64,000 nucleotides of DNA from the NCBI RefSeq assembly GCF_033568475.1, contig NC_133120.1, forward strand, positions 174,499,991-174,563,990, written 5' to 3'. Below the pieces are notes generated by a model. The model was not told the DNA's origin. It was given only the letters and a program-made list of their open reading frames with translations, and made no database searches. The position numbers and the translations under genes were made by a program. The stretch comes from Henckelia pumila. Lineage: Eukaryota > Streptophyta > Magnoliopsida > Lamiales > Gesneriaceae. This document shows positions 47,484 to 60,072 of this stretch, in pieces; position 1 is the stretch's first letter, and each line of letters opens with the position of its first letter.

Positions 47484-49024
47484 TGTAGTGATCCGCAACG
47501 GAATCACCTACTAATCAAGCTTAACATGCAATTAAAACTTAAATAACAATGATCAGACAATAAGCAGAAACTAGAATAATCATCAAACCCAAACACAACA
47601 ACATAAATACCCAAATATTGTTTAAGGTACAACTATATCAAAATAAGTGTATCAAAATACAACCCTATGGTACAACAACTGAACAAAATAACCGAAAACT
47701 TAATGGCGTGGCTCCTTGCCTCGGGGCCCACTCCTGCCAGCATCATCCAACCTGAGGCCTGTCCCGTGGAATGGGATGTCCAAGATAAAAATAAGGACGT
47801 GAGCAAAGAAGCTCAATATAAAAGTATGAGTATACAAACTTATATATGTTTGCAAATGACGTCAACTAAGTAACTAGATCAACAAGGAAAATTTCATGCT
47901 CAGACTAGAGGTTCCTGAGTGTCAGCATCACTCGAAAATACCCCTCTGGATTACTAGAAAACTTATCCGGACGTGGATCTGGAATATCTTGGAAACTTCA
48001 CAGCTCTCCGGACCCGTCGACCATTGACTCATGATGTCCAGCCGTCCCACAAACTAGAGCTGAGCGGCGCTACTACAATATGGCTATCTCAAAGGAGATA
48101 CAACTCAACGTTATAAATGATCAAGCGACGTATGAACAATAATACATATATATATCATGGCAGATAAAATGAAACATATAAGAATACATACTCATCTGGA
48201 TATCTCATTCAGTATTTACATACCTTTATAATTCAAGTCTTGGTGAACAACCTAGTATACAAGTCTATAATCAAAGTTACAACGTATCACTTAAATCATT
48301 CTAAAGGCTTTAACTTAGCTATTAGATACTCTTTAACTTATCAAAGATATCAAAGTATCACATGCGTCCATCGTTAACGCGCTGATGGCGATTACCCCCA
48401 AACTTTAGGCATAACTTTGCTAAGATCCTGGTTGCACCTTGATATAGCCTGGCCCTCACGACGCGTAAAAACCATAAAATAATGAACTGAAACAAGAGAG
48501 AATCCGAGTAATTTACACTTAGAAATGGCAGCCTCGACCCCTATATATAGAAGGAGTTCTGACCTTCCGCATTCAAGTTCTGACCTTCCAATTGGCGTTC
48601 GGAGCTTCTGATTGTTCCATCAAAGCTTTCGATCTCTACCCACCGAACACGTGTCCCATGATTGGACAACTCAGGCTGCTGACGGAGTTCGGACCTTCCG
48701 AACTCGCCCTTGTTCAATCACCAGTCAGAAGACCCATATTCGACTGTTAGAGGTGATCGGACTTTCCGATCTGCAGTTCGGAACATCCGAACTACTCGGC
48801 GCATCCGAACTATACCCTTGCCTTCCAAACTTGTTCGAGGATTCCATTCTGCACTTTGGATCTTCCGAACTACTCGGGCCCCTGGGTTCCTCCGAGCCAT
48901 TTCTTAGAAGTTTTATTTTTTTTTTTCTACTTATTTTACCCAATTAAAGATTCCTTGATCATATTGTGACCACTTAAACATGTTTGTGCAGTGTAATTAC
49001 TTAAACGGGAGCCGAATTACTATA
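47484..49024 (-). repeat. Gypsy-type LTR in minus orientation
   Basis: Plus-strand start TGTAGTGATCC; the right end is GAATTACTATA (original CA changed) followed by a minus-strand polypurine tract (49025-49037). TATATATAG at 48542-48550 is the likely TATA box on the minus strand, and an array of TTCGGA palindromes lies just upstream of it. There is no primer site on the left, so the rest of the element is lost. Confidence 0.6.
48556..48900 (-). repeat. Array of TTCGGA...TCCGAA palindromes in LTR
   Basis: Repeated short hairpins: 48685-48705 (9-bp arms, 3-nt loop), 48755-48771 (7-bp arms), 48775-48793 (8-bp arms), plus several degenerate copies on both sides. Located directly upstream of the TATA box on the minus strand. 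Confidence 0.75.
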
Positions 49025-49880
49025 TTCTCTCCACCTTAAGGCTTCGTTTGATAGGTGTGATGAAATTATTAATGCATAGATAGTTGTTAGGATAAAGTAT
49101 AGGATAAGTAAAAATTGTGATAGTTTTATTATTTTTAGATAGTATTTTTTAGTTAATGATAAAATCAGGGTTATTCTTTCCATGACGATTTTACTCCTTG
49201 TTGACCACAATATTTTGCCCATCAACCAATCGTATCTCATTTGTCGAATCTTTTGGTGATAATAGTTCTTCCCGGTGCTAACCAGATCGATGGAAGTACC
49301 ACATCTTATATTCATATCTTCATTATCGAGTTCTCCCGAAACGATGTTTCTAGATTTGGTTCTCATATTCCAAAAGGTATGTCCCTTTCTAGAAGGTATT
49401 TTGACGTTTTCTTTTCATTTTTGCAATTCAGATCAAGAGGAGACCCGTGGATTCATAAATTACCGTGATAAATCAAAGCTTGAATTGTTTCCTAATCCTA
49501 TTCTTTGTGTGATTTCATTCCAGATTCCAAGGGTGTTTTACTCTATCCTTCGGTCTAATGAAATTTTTAGTGAATCTGGTTTCGATGTCATCTGTGTACT
49601 CTCATGCTTAGTTAAATGCTCAATTTTGTTTCGACGGAACAAGAGTAGGACATTGTAAATCGAAGAAGAAAAATTTATTGGGAAAAGAGTTCTCATACAT
49701 TTGAAGCAGCACAGATGGAGGAAAGAACAAGCAGTTGCGAAATTAGATGTTGGGGGTGGGGGAGTGAACAATGATATTTCTAATTAATGCAAAGGGTAGA
49801 AAGGTCAAATTCTCAGTACACATGCAGATTGTAATACCACCTCCATAGATTGGATTACAATACTTCATTTTCTCGATGGT
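49025..49880. other. Intergenic sequence
   Basis: Begins with the polypurine tract of the preceding LTR and a GGCTTCGTTTGATAGG stretch that resembles the end of small DNA transposons, but I find no partner end. No gene is supported. Confidence 0.4.
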
Positions 49881-50507
49881 ACAGTAAAATAATTACGGGT
49901 TGCTCGATCTTGAAATAAGCAACAACTTTGGATTATTCATCTCTAGTTTAATTGAAACTAGCAACAAATAATCACGATAGAAAAACAACCAATAATTCAG
50001 TTGGACCTTCAAAGAAACCTGTCTTTGACAACCCAAGCGAAAAATCATTCGACAAACACCACGAAGTTTTGACACTTTGATAAGTTTGATTTGAATGCAA
50101 AGCAAAAGCTTTAGTAAAATTCTAGAGAGAATTTTATGTATTGATAATCAAAATCTGAATTCTATTCAATAATGAATGTCTTTGTTGTATTTATAATACA
50201 ACTATAAAATAATAAAAGATATCGCAAAATAATTCAAAATATATCTAAAGATATCAAAGATATCTCCTAAAAGTTTCCTAGTATGCTTAAAAGACTCAAA
50301 ATAGGAAAATAATGCCAAAATATTAAAATTCCCGAACACACACACAAACATGCTCGGTGTGTGTACAGAAGCAGCGCGGGCGGGCTACACAGGACACGCG
50401 GCGCGCTTGAGCATCACACATTCTTTGTAAAATCAACACACATTAGCGCGGGCGCGCAAATATGTAGGCACGGGCGCGCATGAGCTTCGAGCCCAGCTTT
50501 GTATTTT
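49881..50507 (-). repeat. 3' LTR of minus-strand gypsy remnant (approximate borders)
   Basis: It follows the pol remnant at 50508 on the minus strand, with a TATA box TATAAATA (50188-50195) and a GC-rich array at 50370-50490. Exact ends are unclear. Confidence 0.5.
50370..50490 (-). repeat. GC-rich GCGCCCGCGCT array upstream of TATA
   Basis: Three or four copies of a GCGCGCCCGCGCTA-like unit on the minus strand, 175-300 bp upstream of the TATA box; the unit is the same type as in the LTRs at 2171 and 5757. Confidence 0.7.
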
Positions 50508-52121
50508 TTACTTTTCTTCAATATTTTCTTCACTTTCTTTATCCTTTTGGACTTCAATAACATTATAGCTTCCTTCAAAGTGATTCTCAAGCATTCCAAC
50601 ACCCTCTTGATAATCCATCATCAACAATTGAAGTGCCTCCTTAAATTTCTTATCTCGACCTCTCGTAATTGGTCCACGTGGCATTTTCAACTGGTCCTTA
50701 GCTTCCTCAGCAACATAATCCATACGTGAGCCATCGATATTCGCATCATCCTCCTCTTCTTGAAAAGGATTTGTCCTCAAATCTTGATCATCACCTACAT
50801 CAAACAACGACAAGTCAGAAACATTAAAAGTTGTACTCACCTTGTACTCACCTGACAATTCTAATTTGTAGGCATTTTCATTGATCCGCTCCAAGACTTG
50901 AAAAGGTTCATCGCCCCTAGGTAGTAACATAGAATGCCGTTTTTCCGGTAAACGCTCCTTCCGCAAATGCAACTACACCGAATCACCCGGTTCAAATACA
51001 ACCTTCCTTTTACCTTTATTTGCTTGCTTTGTGTGTTTCAAATTCTTCTTCTCAATGTTCGCCTTCACCTTCTCATGTAAATTCCTCACAAATTCAGTCT
51101 TTTTCTTTCCATCCATGTTAACCCTTTCACTCATAGGCAAAGACATCAAATCTAATGGAGTTAAATGATTAAAGCCATACACAATGTCAAAAGGTGAAAA
51201 ATTTGTAGTAGAATGCACACTACGATTATATGCAAACTCGGCAAATGGCAAACATTCTTCCCAACTCTTCAAATTTTTTTATTATAGTACGCAATAAAGT
51301 TCCTAACGTTCTATTAACAACTTCAGTTTGACCATCTGTTTGAGGATGACAAGTAGTAGAAAATAACAATTTAGTATCAAGTTTGCACCATAAAGTTTTC
51401 CAAAAGTAGTCAAAAAACGAGTATCTCTATCAGACACAATACTCCTAGGCATGCCATGCAATCTCATAATTTCATTAAAGAACAAATCCGCAACATGAGA
51501 AGCATCATCAGATTTATGACATGCAATGAAATGAGCCATCTTAGAAAACTGATCAACCACAACAAAGACAAAATCCCTCCCCCTCTTAGACCTTGGTAGT
51601 CCTAAAACAAAATCCATAAAAATGTCTACCCATGGTTCACTAGGAACGAGAAGTGGAGTATACAATCCATGTGGTTGTTGTTTAGACTTAGCCTTTTTAC
51701 AAGTCACACATCTCTCACAAATATTTTCAACATCATCATTCATATGTGGCCAATAAAAATGTTCATGCAAAGTTTCATAAGTTTTAGTCACCCCAAAATG
51801 TCCCATCAAACCACCCCCATGTGATTCCCTAACAAGTAATTCACGAATGGACGATTTAGGCACACATAAATTATCTTCCTTGAACAAATATCCATCATGA
51901 ACGGAAAATTTATCCTTTGGACCATGCAAACATGACGCATAAATGTCACCAAAATCAATATCACTAGCATACAACTCTTTCACATACTCAAATCCTAAAA
52001 ATTTAGAATCTAAGGTAGATAAAAGTGTGTACCTTCATGATTGAGCATCCGCTACCACGTTTTCCTTCCCTTGCTTGTACTTGATAATGTAGGAAAAGTC
52101 TCCACAAACGCCACCCACTTG
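50508..52121 (-). pseudogene. Ty3/gypsy remnant: RNase H end and integrase
   Basis: On the minus strand: the end of RNase H (IIKYKQGKENVVADA near 52060-52090), integrase HHCC finger ([18 protein letters not shown] near 51690-51770), core ([18 protein letters not shown]), the [17 protein letters not shown] segment and the C-terminal domain (NAYKLELSGEYKVSTTFNVSDL, near 50800-50890). Breaks: stop in RNase H near 52036, frame change near 51385 that destroys the DGQTE region, and a TAG at 50970-50972 where a Trp codon is expected. Protease and reverse transcriptase are missing; the sequence is joined to a pararetrovirus fragment instead. Confidence 0.85.
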
Positions 52122-52984
52122 GCATTATCCAATCCCATAGGCATTAGCCATCTTTCTTTGAAATATCTGGGGTGCATTAGCCAATCCCATAGGCATAACT
52201 TCCCAAATATAGTGTCCTTGTGGAGTAGAGAAGGCTGTGAATTTCTTACTGCCTTTTTCCATTCGAATCTGGTAAAATCCAGACTTACAGTCAAATTTTG
52301 AGAACACTCTAGCATTTCGTACACAGCTAATTAGGTGTTCTCTACTCGGTATGAAGTACCCATCAAACTCCAGGGTTTTATTAATACCTTGGTAGTTAAT
52401 AACTAGTCTGGGTTTACCTCATTTTATTTCACCATGATTTCTAACCAGAAAACCTGGGCAGCTATATGGTGAAACTCCTTCTTTGATTAAACCAAGGTCC
52501 AAATGTTCCTTGATAATCATTCTCATATCCCTTTGATCTGTTATGTTCATCGGGATAGGCTTATATCTGACGAATTCATACTCTTTGCCTTCCTTTAGAG
52601 TAATACTGGCTTTGAGTTGATTTCTATCCCACCATGCCAAAGGATGCTCGTTGTACTTTCTTTGAGACTCTTTTTGACATCTTCAAAAGATACTTTATTC
52701 TCTAACTCTATATCTTTGTGATTTAGAGTTACCTTGAGAAGCTCCAAATCCTCTGTTTGGAGTTCTTGTTCTTTTGTTATTTTCAACATGGTTTCTCCAA
52801 ACCTTCTTGGATCTTTCATTTTTGGGTGAAAAAGTTGTCCTTTATCACCACGCTGGCTGCGAAATATTATCGGCAATTGTCGATAAAAAGCAACCTTGAG
52901 TCTTTGAACGATAATTTTATGATCACAAATTGTAGTGAACATAAGTCTTCTTGACTCATTGTCTTGTGTGTACTTCTTAAACAT
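52122..52984 (-). pseudogene. Pararetrovirus reverse transcriptase, N-terminal part
   Basis: Read on the minus strand there is a linker after the protease (52595-52984), then RT fingers and palm motifs: KPRLVINYQ near 52400, FSKFDCKSGFYQIRMEKGSK near 52245-52305, and GLANAP near 52175. A TGA interrupts at 52419-52421 and a frame change lies near 52620. The sequence ends after FQRKM, before the catalytic YxDD motif, at the junction with the gypsy remnant. Confidence 0.85.
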
Positions 52985-53059
52985 TTGTAAGAAGTTATTT
53001 CCTAACAGGATATCAGCTCTTGTATCATGGAAATAGATTGGTGATGTTTTTAACTTGTA

Positions 53060-53490
53060 TCAAGGTGTTTGACCTGCACCTCCCATAAGGATCTCTGCTT
53101 GTTTTATTCCTTTGCAAAGAATTAAAATTCTTCGAGAGAAATCTCGTCCAGCAATTTTTGGAAATTCTTCTTCACATTCTTCAGGGAATACTCCTCTTTT
53201 TGCTGTACAAATTCCTGCTCCCGAGTCAATATATGCTGCAAAATACTCAGCCTTATATTGTTCATATAACATCCCTATCGGAATGTATATTGAGAAAGGA
53301 CTTGTTTTTATTTTTTAAAGGGATTACTAAATAGCCCCGCCATTTTTAACAGACTGTGTTGTAACTCAGTAATCCGATTAAGACTATTTACCTTTAGTTT
53401 TCCTAAGGCCTCAGAAGGTAGAGTATGCTTACTCCTTTCTACTTCTTCAATGAGTTCTAGTAAATTATGTTCATGACTTACTAATTTCAA
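53060..53490 (-). pseudogene. Pararetrovirus protease region
   Basis: The minus-strand frame 53060-53272 has the aspartic protease signature YIDSGAGICTA (Ser in place of the usual Thr after the Asp) followed by a PEECEEEFPKIAGRDFS stretch characteristic of caulimovirid proteases. 53308-53490 is an upstream helical segment in another frame. Confidence 0.75.
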
Positions 53491-53772
53491 CTGTTGTTTC
53501 TTCCTCTGTTTGTGAACAGAGTTCTCGAATCTGATTAAGGGATTGTCCCTTATCCAATTCTCTTGGTTTTTTATTTCGTAGAATTTTTATTGAATCCTCC
53601 AAGTCTTTTATTTTGCCATGAACTCTATTCCTTTTTTAAGGCGTTTCCATGGTTTATGGTCCTCCAGGAATTCTAGACCAAGAACGAGTTGATCCATTTC
53701 TTTTCCTGGAATTCCCCATATTTGAACTTCCAATTCTCCAATATTTATCACTCCTTGGTAAGTTTATTTTTC
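53491..53772 (-). pseudogene. Linker between movement protein and protease
   Basis: Minus-strand coding traces (QLVLGLEFLEDHKPW near 53640-53690) that are out of frame with their neighbours and interrupted by stops. Probably the start of the polymerase polyprotein. Confidence 0.5.
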
Positions 53773-54853
53773 CTATTGTTCCAAATAGTAAATCGAGTTA
53801 CAAGGGAACAAGTTCCGATGACTTGTAATTTCGAATACTATTTTCACTTCTTTCCATCCTTCTGGAGATCTAAGTTTTCCTATTATAGAAAACTCTTTTT
53901 CTTCTGGTGGAATTTCTTGAATAGAAGATTTGTCCCATCTCCTGCTTGTCATTATGTCTCCTTGGAAAGATAACCTTCGGGGTTCTATTTTAAGGTCTCT
54001 GTATAGAACCGGCCTGTCTTGAATTTGAATGTCTGTTTCCTGAATTAAAGGAAACTCTCCCAAAGATCTCTGGAATTTCAATGAACTCATTTCTAATAAA
54101 TAATTCAGAATGGTGAGTATTAGAAAGAGCATATGAAATTTGATACGTAATAGAATATGGCCTATTACCTTCCTTCATTAGTTTTTTTTCCTTGAAGTTT
54201 TGATGCAAAGTCAAGGCTCGACTAAAATCTCTATCAGCTAAATTATAGGCTATTCTTGGATAAATATCTCTCACAATTTTTCCTGCACACAAATTTCCCG
54301 AGATAGTTCCTAGAACCGCATCTTGTATATTTTCCATTCTTTTATCGCATACTACGATATCTATGGGTGAATCTATTCCCTCTTTAAAAGTAGCTTTGAT
54401 AATAATCTGGATTGCTCCAATATGAATCCAAGACATTGTCTTTGCTACTTCTGCTTTTAATTTCTGTAATTCTTCTCGAATTTCTTCAAAGGGAATTAAC
54501 TGCATTTCAATTTGATTACTGGTTAATTCCATAGGGATCGCCATTTTGCTTTTGGATACCTTATAAATTAAATTATGTCTTCTTTGTCTTAGCCTTAGGC
54601 TTCCTAAGACTCTTTCAACTTGTCCTGCCAAAAATCCTTGGTACTTATGTAATGTTGGATTTTCTCTCATAATCCTTTGGACCATATTATGAGATATCGT
54701 GGTTTGGCTAAAGAACCCAGCCAAACTTTCATGTGTTTCATGGCGAAACACTTCCTCTTTACTCTGATTCTGATTCTGATTCATCCTCAGAAACTTCTCG
54801 ACTAAATAATATCTCTTCTTCGTATATGCTTTCATCTGAGGGGATATCCTCAA
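53773..54853 (-). pseudogene. Pararetrovirus movement protein
   Basis: On the minus strand 53990-54853 carries the 30K-superfamily core (VRDIYPRIAYNLADRDFSRAL; SITYQISYALSNTHHSE), the family that opens plasmodesmata for virus spread. The C-terminal part continues in another frame at 53773-54132, so there is at least one shift between 53990 and 54132. The frame starts within the end of the coat-protein frame, overlapping by 95 bp. Confidence 0.8.
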
Positions 54854-56160
54854 ATTGATATACTTGGACTAGATCTTGAAAGAAGACCGCATCTTCCATT
54901 TCTGGTGTTGCTTCAAAGAGTTTAACTTCTTTTTTCTCGTTTTCTGGACAATTTGTAGATATATGTCCTCTTGCTTCACATGTCCAGCAGTTCCAATCCT
55001 TGAAACTTTCACTTGCTCTTATATGAGTTCTTCTGAAAGTTCTTCTTGATGATGTTCTTCTCCCGCTTTGTGATGAGTCTGTTGCTGGGGATGTTCTTGT
55101 AGGTCCACTTCTTCTACCTGATCTATAGGATCTGGCCTTTTGTTTGGACCAAAATGTTCTTGGTTTCCAAGAACTTTTCATTCTTTTATTATAGGGATTA
55201 TTTCTGAATTTCTTTCTTTTAAATCCCTGTGATCTATTTCCAATGATCGTTGGAAGATCATTTTCTCTACAACACAAAGGTGTACGCTTATCTATACTTC
55301 TTATTTTCTTGTAGTTCTTCTGTAATGCTTCCATATGGCACAATTCTGCTAATTTTCCTTTCAAAAAAGAGGCACGTCTTGCCAATGTATCAAGATTACC
55401 TGGAACATATTTTTTAATCAGCATTTCTCTCCAGGGACTTGGCATTTTTGCGAAAAATAGCTGAATAGCTATATTTTTCTCGACTCTCGAATTCCATCTG
55501 TATTTAGTGAATAACATAATGTATTCATCAAACTAAACAGATATCATGTAACTCGAGGCTATAAAGAGCTAGAGTATATATTCTCTTTTTTTCTGTATCT
55601 TGATTATTGAAATAGTCTACCCCTATGAATTGTGCTTTAAATAGGGTGGTCATTCTTCCTCCAATCTCGCTGAGGGATTCTCCTACTAAGATTGATTCCT
55701 TAGTTTCTGGCATAGTCATCTCCCATGCGATCTTAACAGATCCCATTAGACTCATTTTTAGAAGTTTAATGAATCCTTCTTTATTGAGATCTAATGTCAT
55801 TGCTGCTATTCTCATAGCTGACGTCCAATCATCTATAAGATCTTCTCTGTTTTTGAAGTCCATAACATCAAGGTTTAACATAACCCCATAAGGATGTATT
55901 GGATCTAAAACAGTTTTTCCGTAAGGAGTTTGATGGAGTGGGATTTTACTCCTTCTTGATCTGGTTCCTGCTGCATGTGAATTTTCTCCAACCTGGAACT
56001 CACTATGTGGTTCTTCTGTTTTAACCACATATCTTGGGGGATTTCCTATGAGTTGTTCACCCTCAGGGGAATTCATTTTTAGATCTACTACTTTGAGATT
56101 CGCAAAAAAATCCACAAGATCTTGTAGATCCTCGAGATTTAATCTTTCTAAAGTAGTCAT
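54759..56160 (-). pseudogene. Pararetrovirus coat protein with zinc finger
   Basis: Two minus-strand frames, 55528-56160 and 54759-55517, separated by a frame change near 55520. The first has the capsid-type core (TPYGKTVLDPIHPYGVML); the second ends in a basic Arg/Lys-rich stretch, a CX2CX4HX4C zinc knuckle (CWTCEARGHISTNC, near 54948-54989) and an acidic tail. The arrangement is typical of caulimovirid coat proteins that bind nucleic acid. Confidence 0.8.
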
Positions 56161-56531
56161 CAGATAGTGTTTTTCTCTGATACTGCTTTTATAAGATTAA
56201 TCATCATTTCATCATCGGTTAAAGGTTGTTGGATCATTTTGGTTTTACCTTTCTGATGTAACAAAGGTTCGGTACCAAATGAGAGTGGTAACATTTCTCC
56301 TGTATTTCCTTTTCTAGAACCCGAAGTGTGTTCTAGATTTATGATTTTATTTTGAAGATCCTTTAGAGTTCCAAGAATTTCTTCTTGTTTCTTAAGGATT
56401 TGTTCAATTTGCCGAGGTATTTCATACAGCTGATTGTTGTAATATTGTACCGTCTTTTTAATTTCTCTAAGATCTCCGGAGAGTTTAGAGGAATCTGGGG
56501 TAATCTCTAAAAATTGAGAGTTAAAAATCAT
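56160..56531 (-). CDS. Short coiled-coil ORF of the pararetrovirus
   Basis: 123 intact codons. Residues about 15-70 form a heptad-rich helix (IPRQIEQILKKQEEILGTLKDL), and the C-terminus is polar. In position and character it resembles the virion-associated or ORF2-type proteins of caulimovirids, but there is no decisive motif. Its TGA overlaps the coat-protein ATG (TGATG), the compact junction seen between such viral ORFs. Confidence 0.6.
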   Translation of the reverse strand: MIFNSQFLEITPDSSKLSGDLREIKKTVQYYNNQLYEIPRQIEQILKKQEEILGTLKDLQNKIINLEHTSGSRKGNTGEMLPLSFGTEPLLHQKGKTKMIQQPLTDDEMMINLIKAVSEKNTI

Positions 56532-56741
56532 TTTTCTTTATCTCTTCAAAATTAAGAGTATTAATCACAACCTGTTGTAAGTAATCTATTGTGAATAGAT
56601 TAACTTGTTTATAGAATTTCATATGAATAAAATTCTCTTGATTCAAACCTTCGTTTGAAGTCATTTTTTGTAAAAAACTTCTTCTCAACAAAGAAAAGCA
56701 TGAATTAACAAATAATATTATGTCTGAATAATTAACCTAAA

Positions 56742-56753
56742 GCTCTGATACCA
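56742..56753 (-). other. Viral tRNA-Met primer binding site
   Basis: TGGTATCAGAGC on the minus strand, about 210 bp upstream of the first viral ORF, is the priming site that defines position 1 of caulimovirid genomes. Confidence 0.85.
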
Positions 56754-56864
56754 TTTTTGCGGATAATTCTTTGTACTATGATTAAGCACAAAATCTTCAG
56801 ATTTTAGCATAAAGTCTTTAGATTTTAAGCATAAAAAAACATAAATCCAGTACAAGAATTTAAA

Positions 56865-57129
56865 GGGTTAATTGCATCCACACCCCCTGTGAAAAGTCTA
56901 AAAGGCATAAAACACAATGTGTAAAATTAATAGCATGTTAGACCCTATGTTTTAAAAAAATTAGCATAAAACCCCCTATGAGAGAGTATAAATGTGCCCG
57001 AGTTTGTATAACATAGGGTTGAAATGTGCTACATTTTAAAAAACTGAGGGATACATTAGCCTATTAATATTTCTTAGGGGGTTTTATGATTTTTAGACTT
57101 TTCACATGGGAGATTAATGCAATTAATCC
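56865..57129. mobile_element. Mutator-like MITE, 265 bp
   Basis: Ends GGGTTAATTGCAT and the complement of GGATTAATTGCAT, with further inverted similarity through TGTGAAAAGTCTAAAA, flanked by a perfect 9-bp duplication GAATTTAAA (56856-56864, 57130-57138). A 9-bp duplication is typical of Mutator-like elements. No coding capacity. Confidence 0.88.
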
Positions 57130-57138
57130 GAATTTAAA

Positions 57139-58392
57139 CAATTAAATATTCAAGTTTGATGGTCCTATGGAGCTATTGCAAAGAATCTTATGGGTAGGGA
57201 GGTAGGACAAAGTCAAGTTGGAATTTGGGGATTTATCACCAATTTGCTCTTATAAAAACCAAAGTAATATTTTTTTACGATAAATAGAGTATAAAAACGT
57301 TTTTTTTAAGTTAACATTATCACAAAAAATTATCACCATAAATATAACACAATTCCAGTGTTTTTATATTCAGAAAATTAATTAATTTATTTATTCATAA
57401 GTACATCAAATACTAAAATAATTATATTCGATTCATCAACTGAGCACAAAATCCATAATTTTCCTTTTGATTTCCAAATGGACGGAGTTGAGGATTGCAT
57501 TGGGGATTGCAAGATGATGAGAGTCTGAAAGAGGCGATAATAGAATATGGATGAGACTGAGCGAGGCGACAAATTGGGCATGAGGGTCCGATTGATAGTT
57601 GGACGGGGTATTTTTTTCAATTGAGTGACTCACTGAGCCGATCTCACACAAATTTTTGTCAAGAAAAGAAAATGAGGTAGTTGGGAACTTGCCCATTAAC
57701 TTAATTATCCCGGCAAACTTTTCTGAATTCAGGAAGGAATCTTTTTTTTCAAAATATAAATAATCCTAATAGAAATACAAAATTTATTGATTTTTTTTTA
57801 AAAAAAAAAAAAAGTAAATCCAGGACCGTTTGTCACGGACTCTCGAATTCAGCGAGAATATACTAGATTGATAAATTTTTTTAAAATGCAATATTTTTAT
57901 TAAATTTTTTTAATTTTATATTATTTTAATAAAAAAGCTCATAACTAATTCAACAAAAAAATAAGAAACATCACTCAAAAATGTGGCAAGACCGAAACAA
58001 AGGAATAATATTAATATACCCTTGCAAACATGAATTTACTTAACTATGGAATAGCAAATTACCTCAACAGCCGTACCACAGTTTACCATTCTTGAAATGT
58101 GTAATTGTGTAATTTTGAACTCTTCTCATTGTTTACTTTACTATAATTACTCCTCGCAAATTAATTTTATTATTTGCTTCGAACACACATCTTCTAGTAA
58201 TTTCCATTCGAAATTCCCAGCATTGACTGATGATGGAAGGATTAAACGTTAAAAGGATGACTCAAACTCTTGTAATAATCAACTCGAACATAAACCAAAC
58301 CATATGAGAAATGAAAAATATGGCAAATACCAGATTCAACTCCAATTCATTGTCATGGAAATTATTGAACAGTTCACAAATCACAATGATAT
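57139..58392. other. Intergenic sequence and polyubiquitin 3' flank
   Basis: AT-rich with poly-A/T tracts; about 58200-58392 is the likely 3'UTR of polyubiquitin. No other gene is supported. Confidence 0.6.
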
Positions 58393-59851
<1,459 letters not shown>

Positions 59852-59905
59852 CTCGAGAAGAAGAAGATAAGCTTGAGAAAGAGAAGCAATTAGAAAGAGG
59901 CGATA
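59852..59905 (-). other. First (non-coding) exon of polyubiquitin
   Basis: CT-rich leader between the TATA box and the donor; the 5' end is placed about 30 bp downstream of the TATA box and is approximate. Confidence 0.65.
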
Positions 59906-59934
59906 TGAAAGAATTTCATGGACGCGAGAACCTT

Positions 59935-59941
59935 CTTATAA
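59935..59941 (-). promoter_or_regulatory. TATA box of polyubiquitin
   Basis: TTATAAG on the minus strand about 85 bp upstream of the leader intron donor. Confidence 0.7.
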
Positions 59942-59982
59942 TGAAGGCCAGGAGCGGAGATTAACGCCCAATTAAATAACGA

Positions 59983-59988
59983 CACGTG
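59983..59988 (-). promoter_or_regulatory. G-box in the polyubiquitin promoter
   Basis: CACGTG palindrome in an ACACGTGT context, about 45 bp upstream of the TATA box; a common bZIP/bHLH site. Confidence 0.5.
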
Positions 59989-60072
59989 TACCTTATGACC
60001 ATAACAAGCCTGCACGCAAACGCACCCTTGATCGGTTAATTATAAGTTTAAACTTTCTGGGCCCACATGTTT

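Larger units (their letters stand above)
52122..56855 (-). mobile_element. Endogenous pararetrovirus (Caulimoviridae) fragment
   Basis: On the minus strand, from right to left: viral primer site, short coiled-coil ORF, coat protein with zinc finger, movement protein, aspartic protease and the first half of reverse transcriptase. Coat before movement protein before polymerase is the order known for cavemo- and solendoviruses, whereas badnaviruses have movement before coat. All long frames are broken by stops and shifts, and the polymerase is cut before its YxDD box, so it cannot give virus. RNase H and any transactivator are absent. Confidence 0.85.

Noticed and set aside
48612-48947. 111-codon frame rich in Phe/Arg/Thr-type repeats
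   Set aside because: It is the translation of the TTCGGA palindrome array in an LTR.
49225-49440. Possible exon with GGTATG donor near 49376 and TTGCAG acceptor near 49430
   Set aside because: No protein similarity recognised and no adjoining exons; splice-like words are expected by chance.
57387-57696. Two short minus-strand frames
   Set aside because: Short, overlapping in different frames, with no motif and no supporting context.
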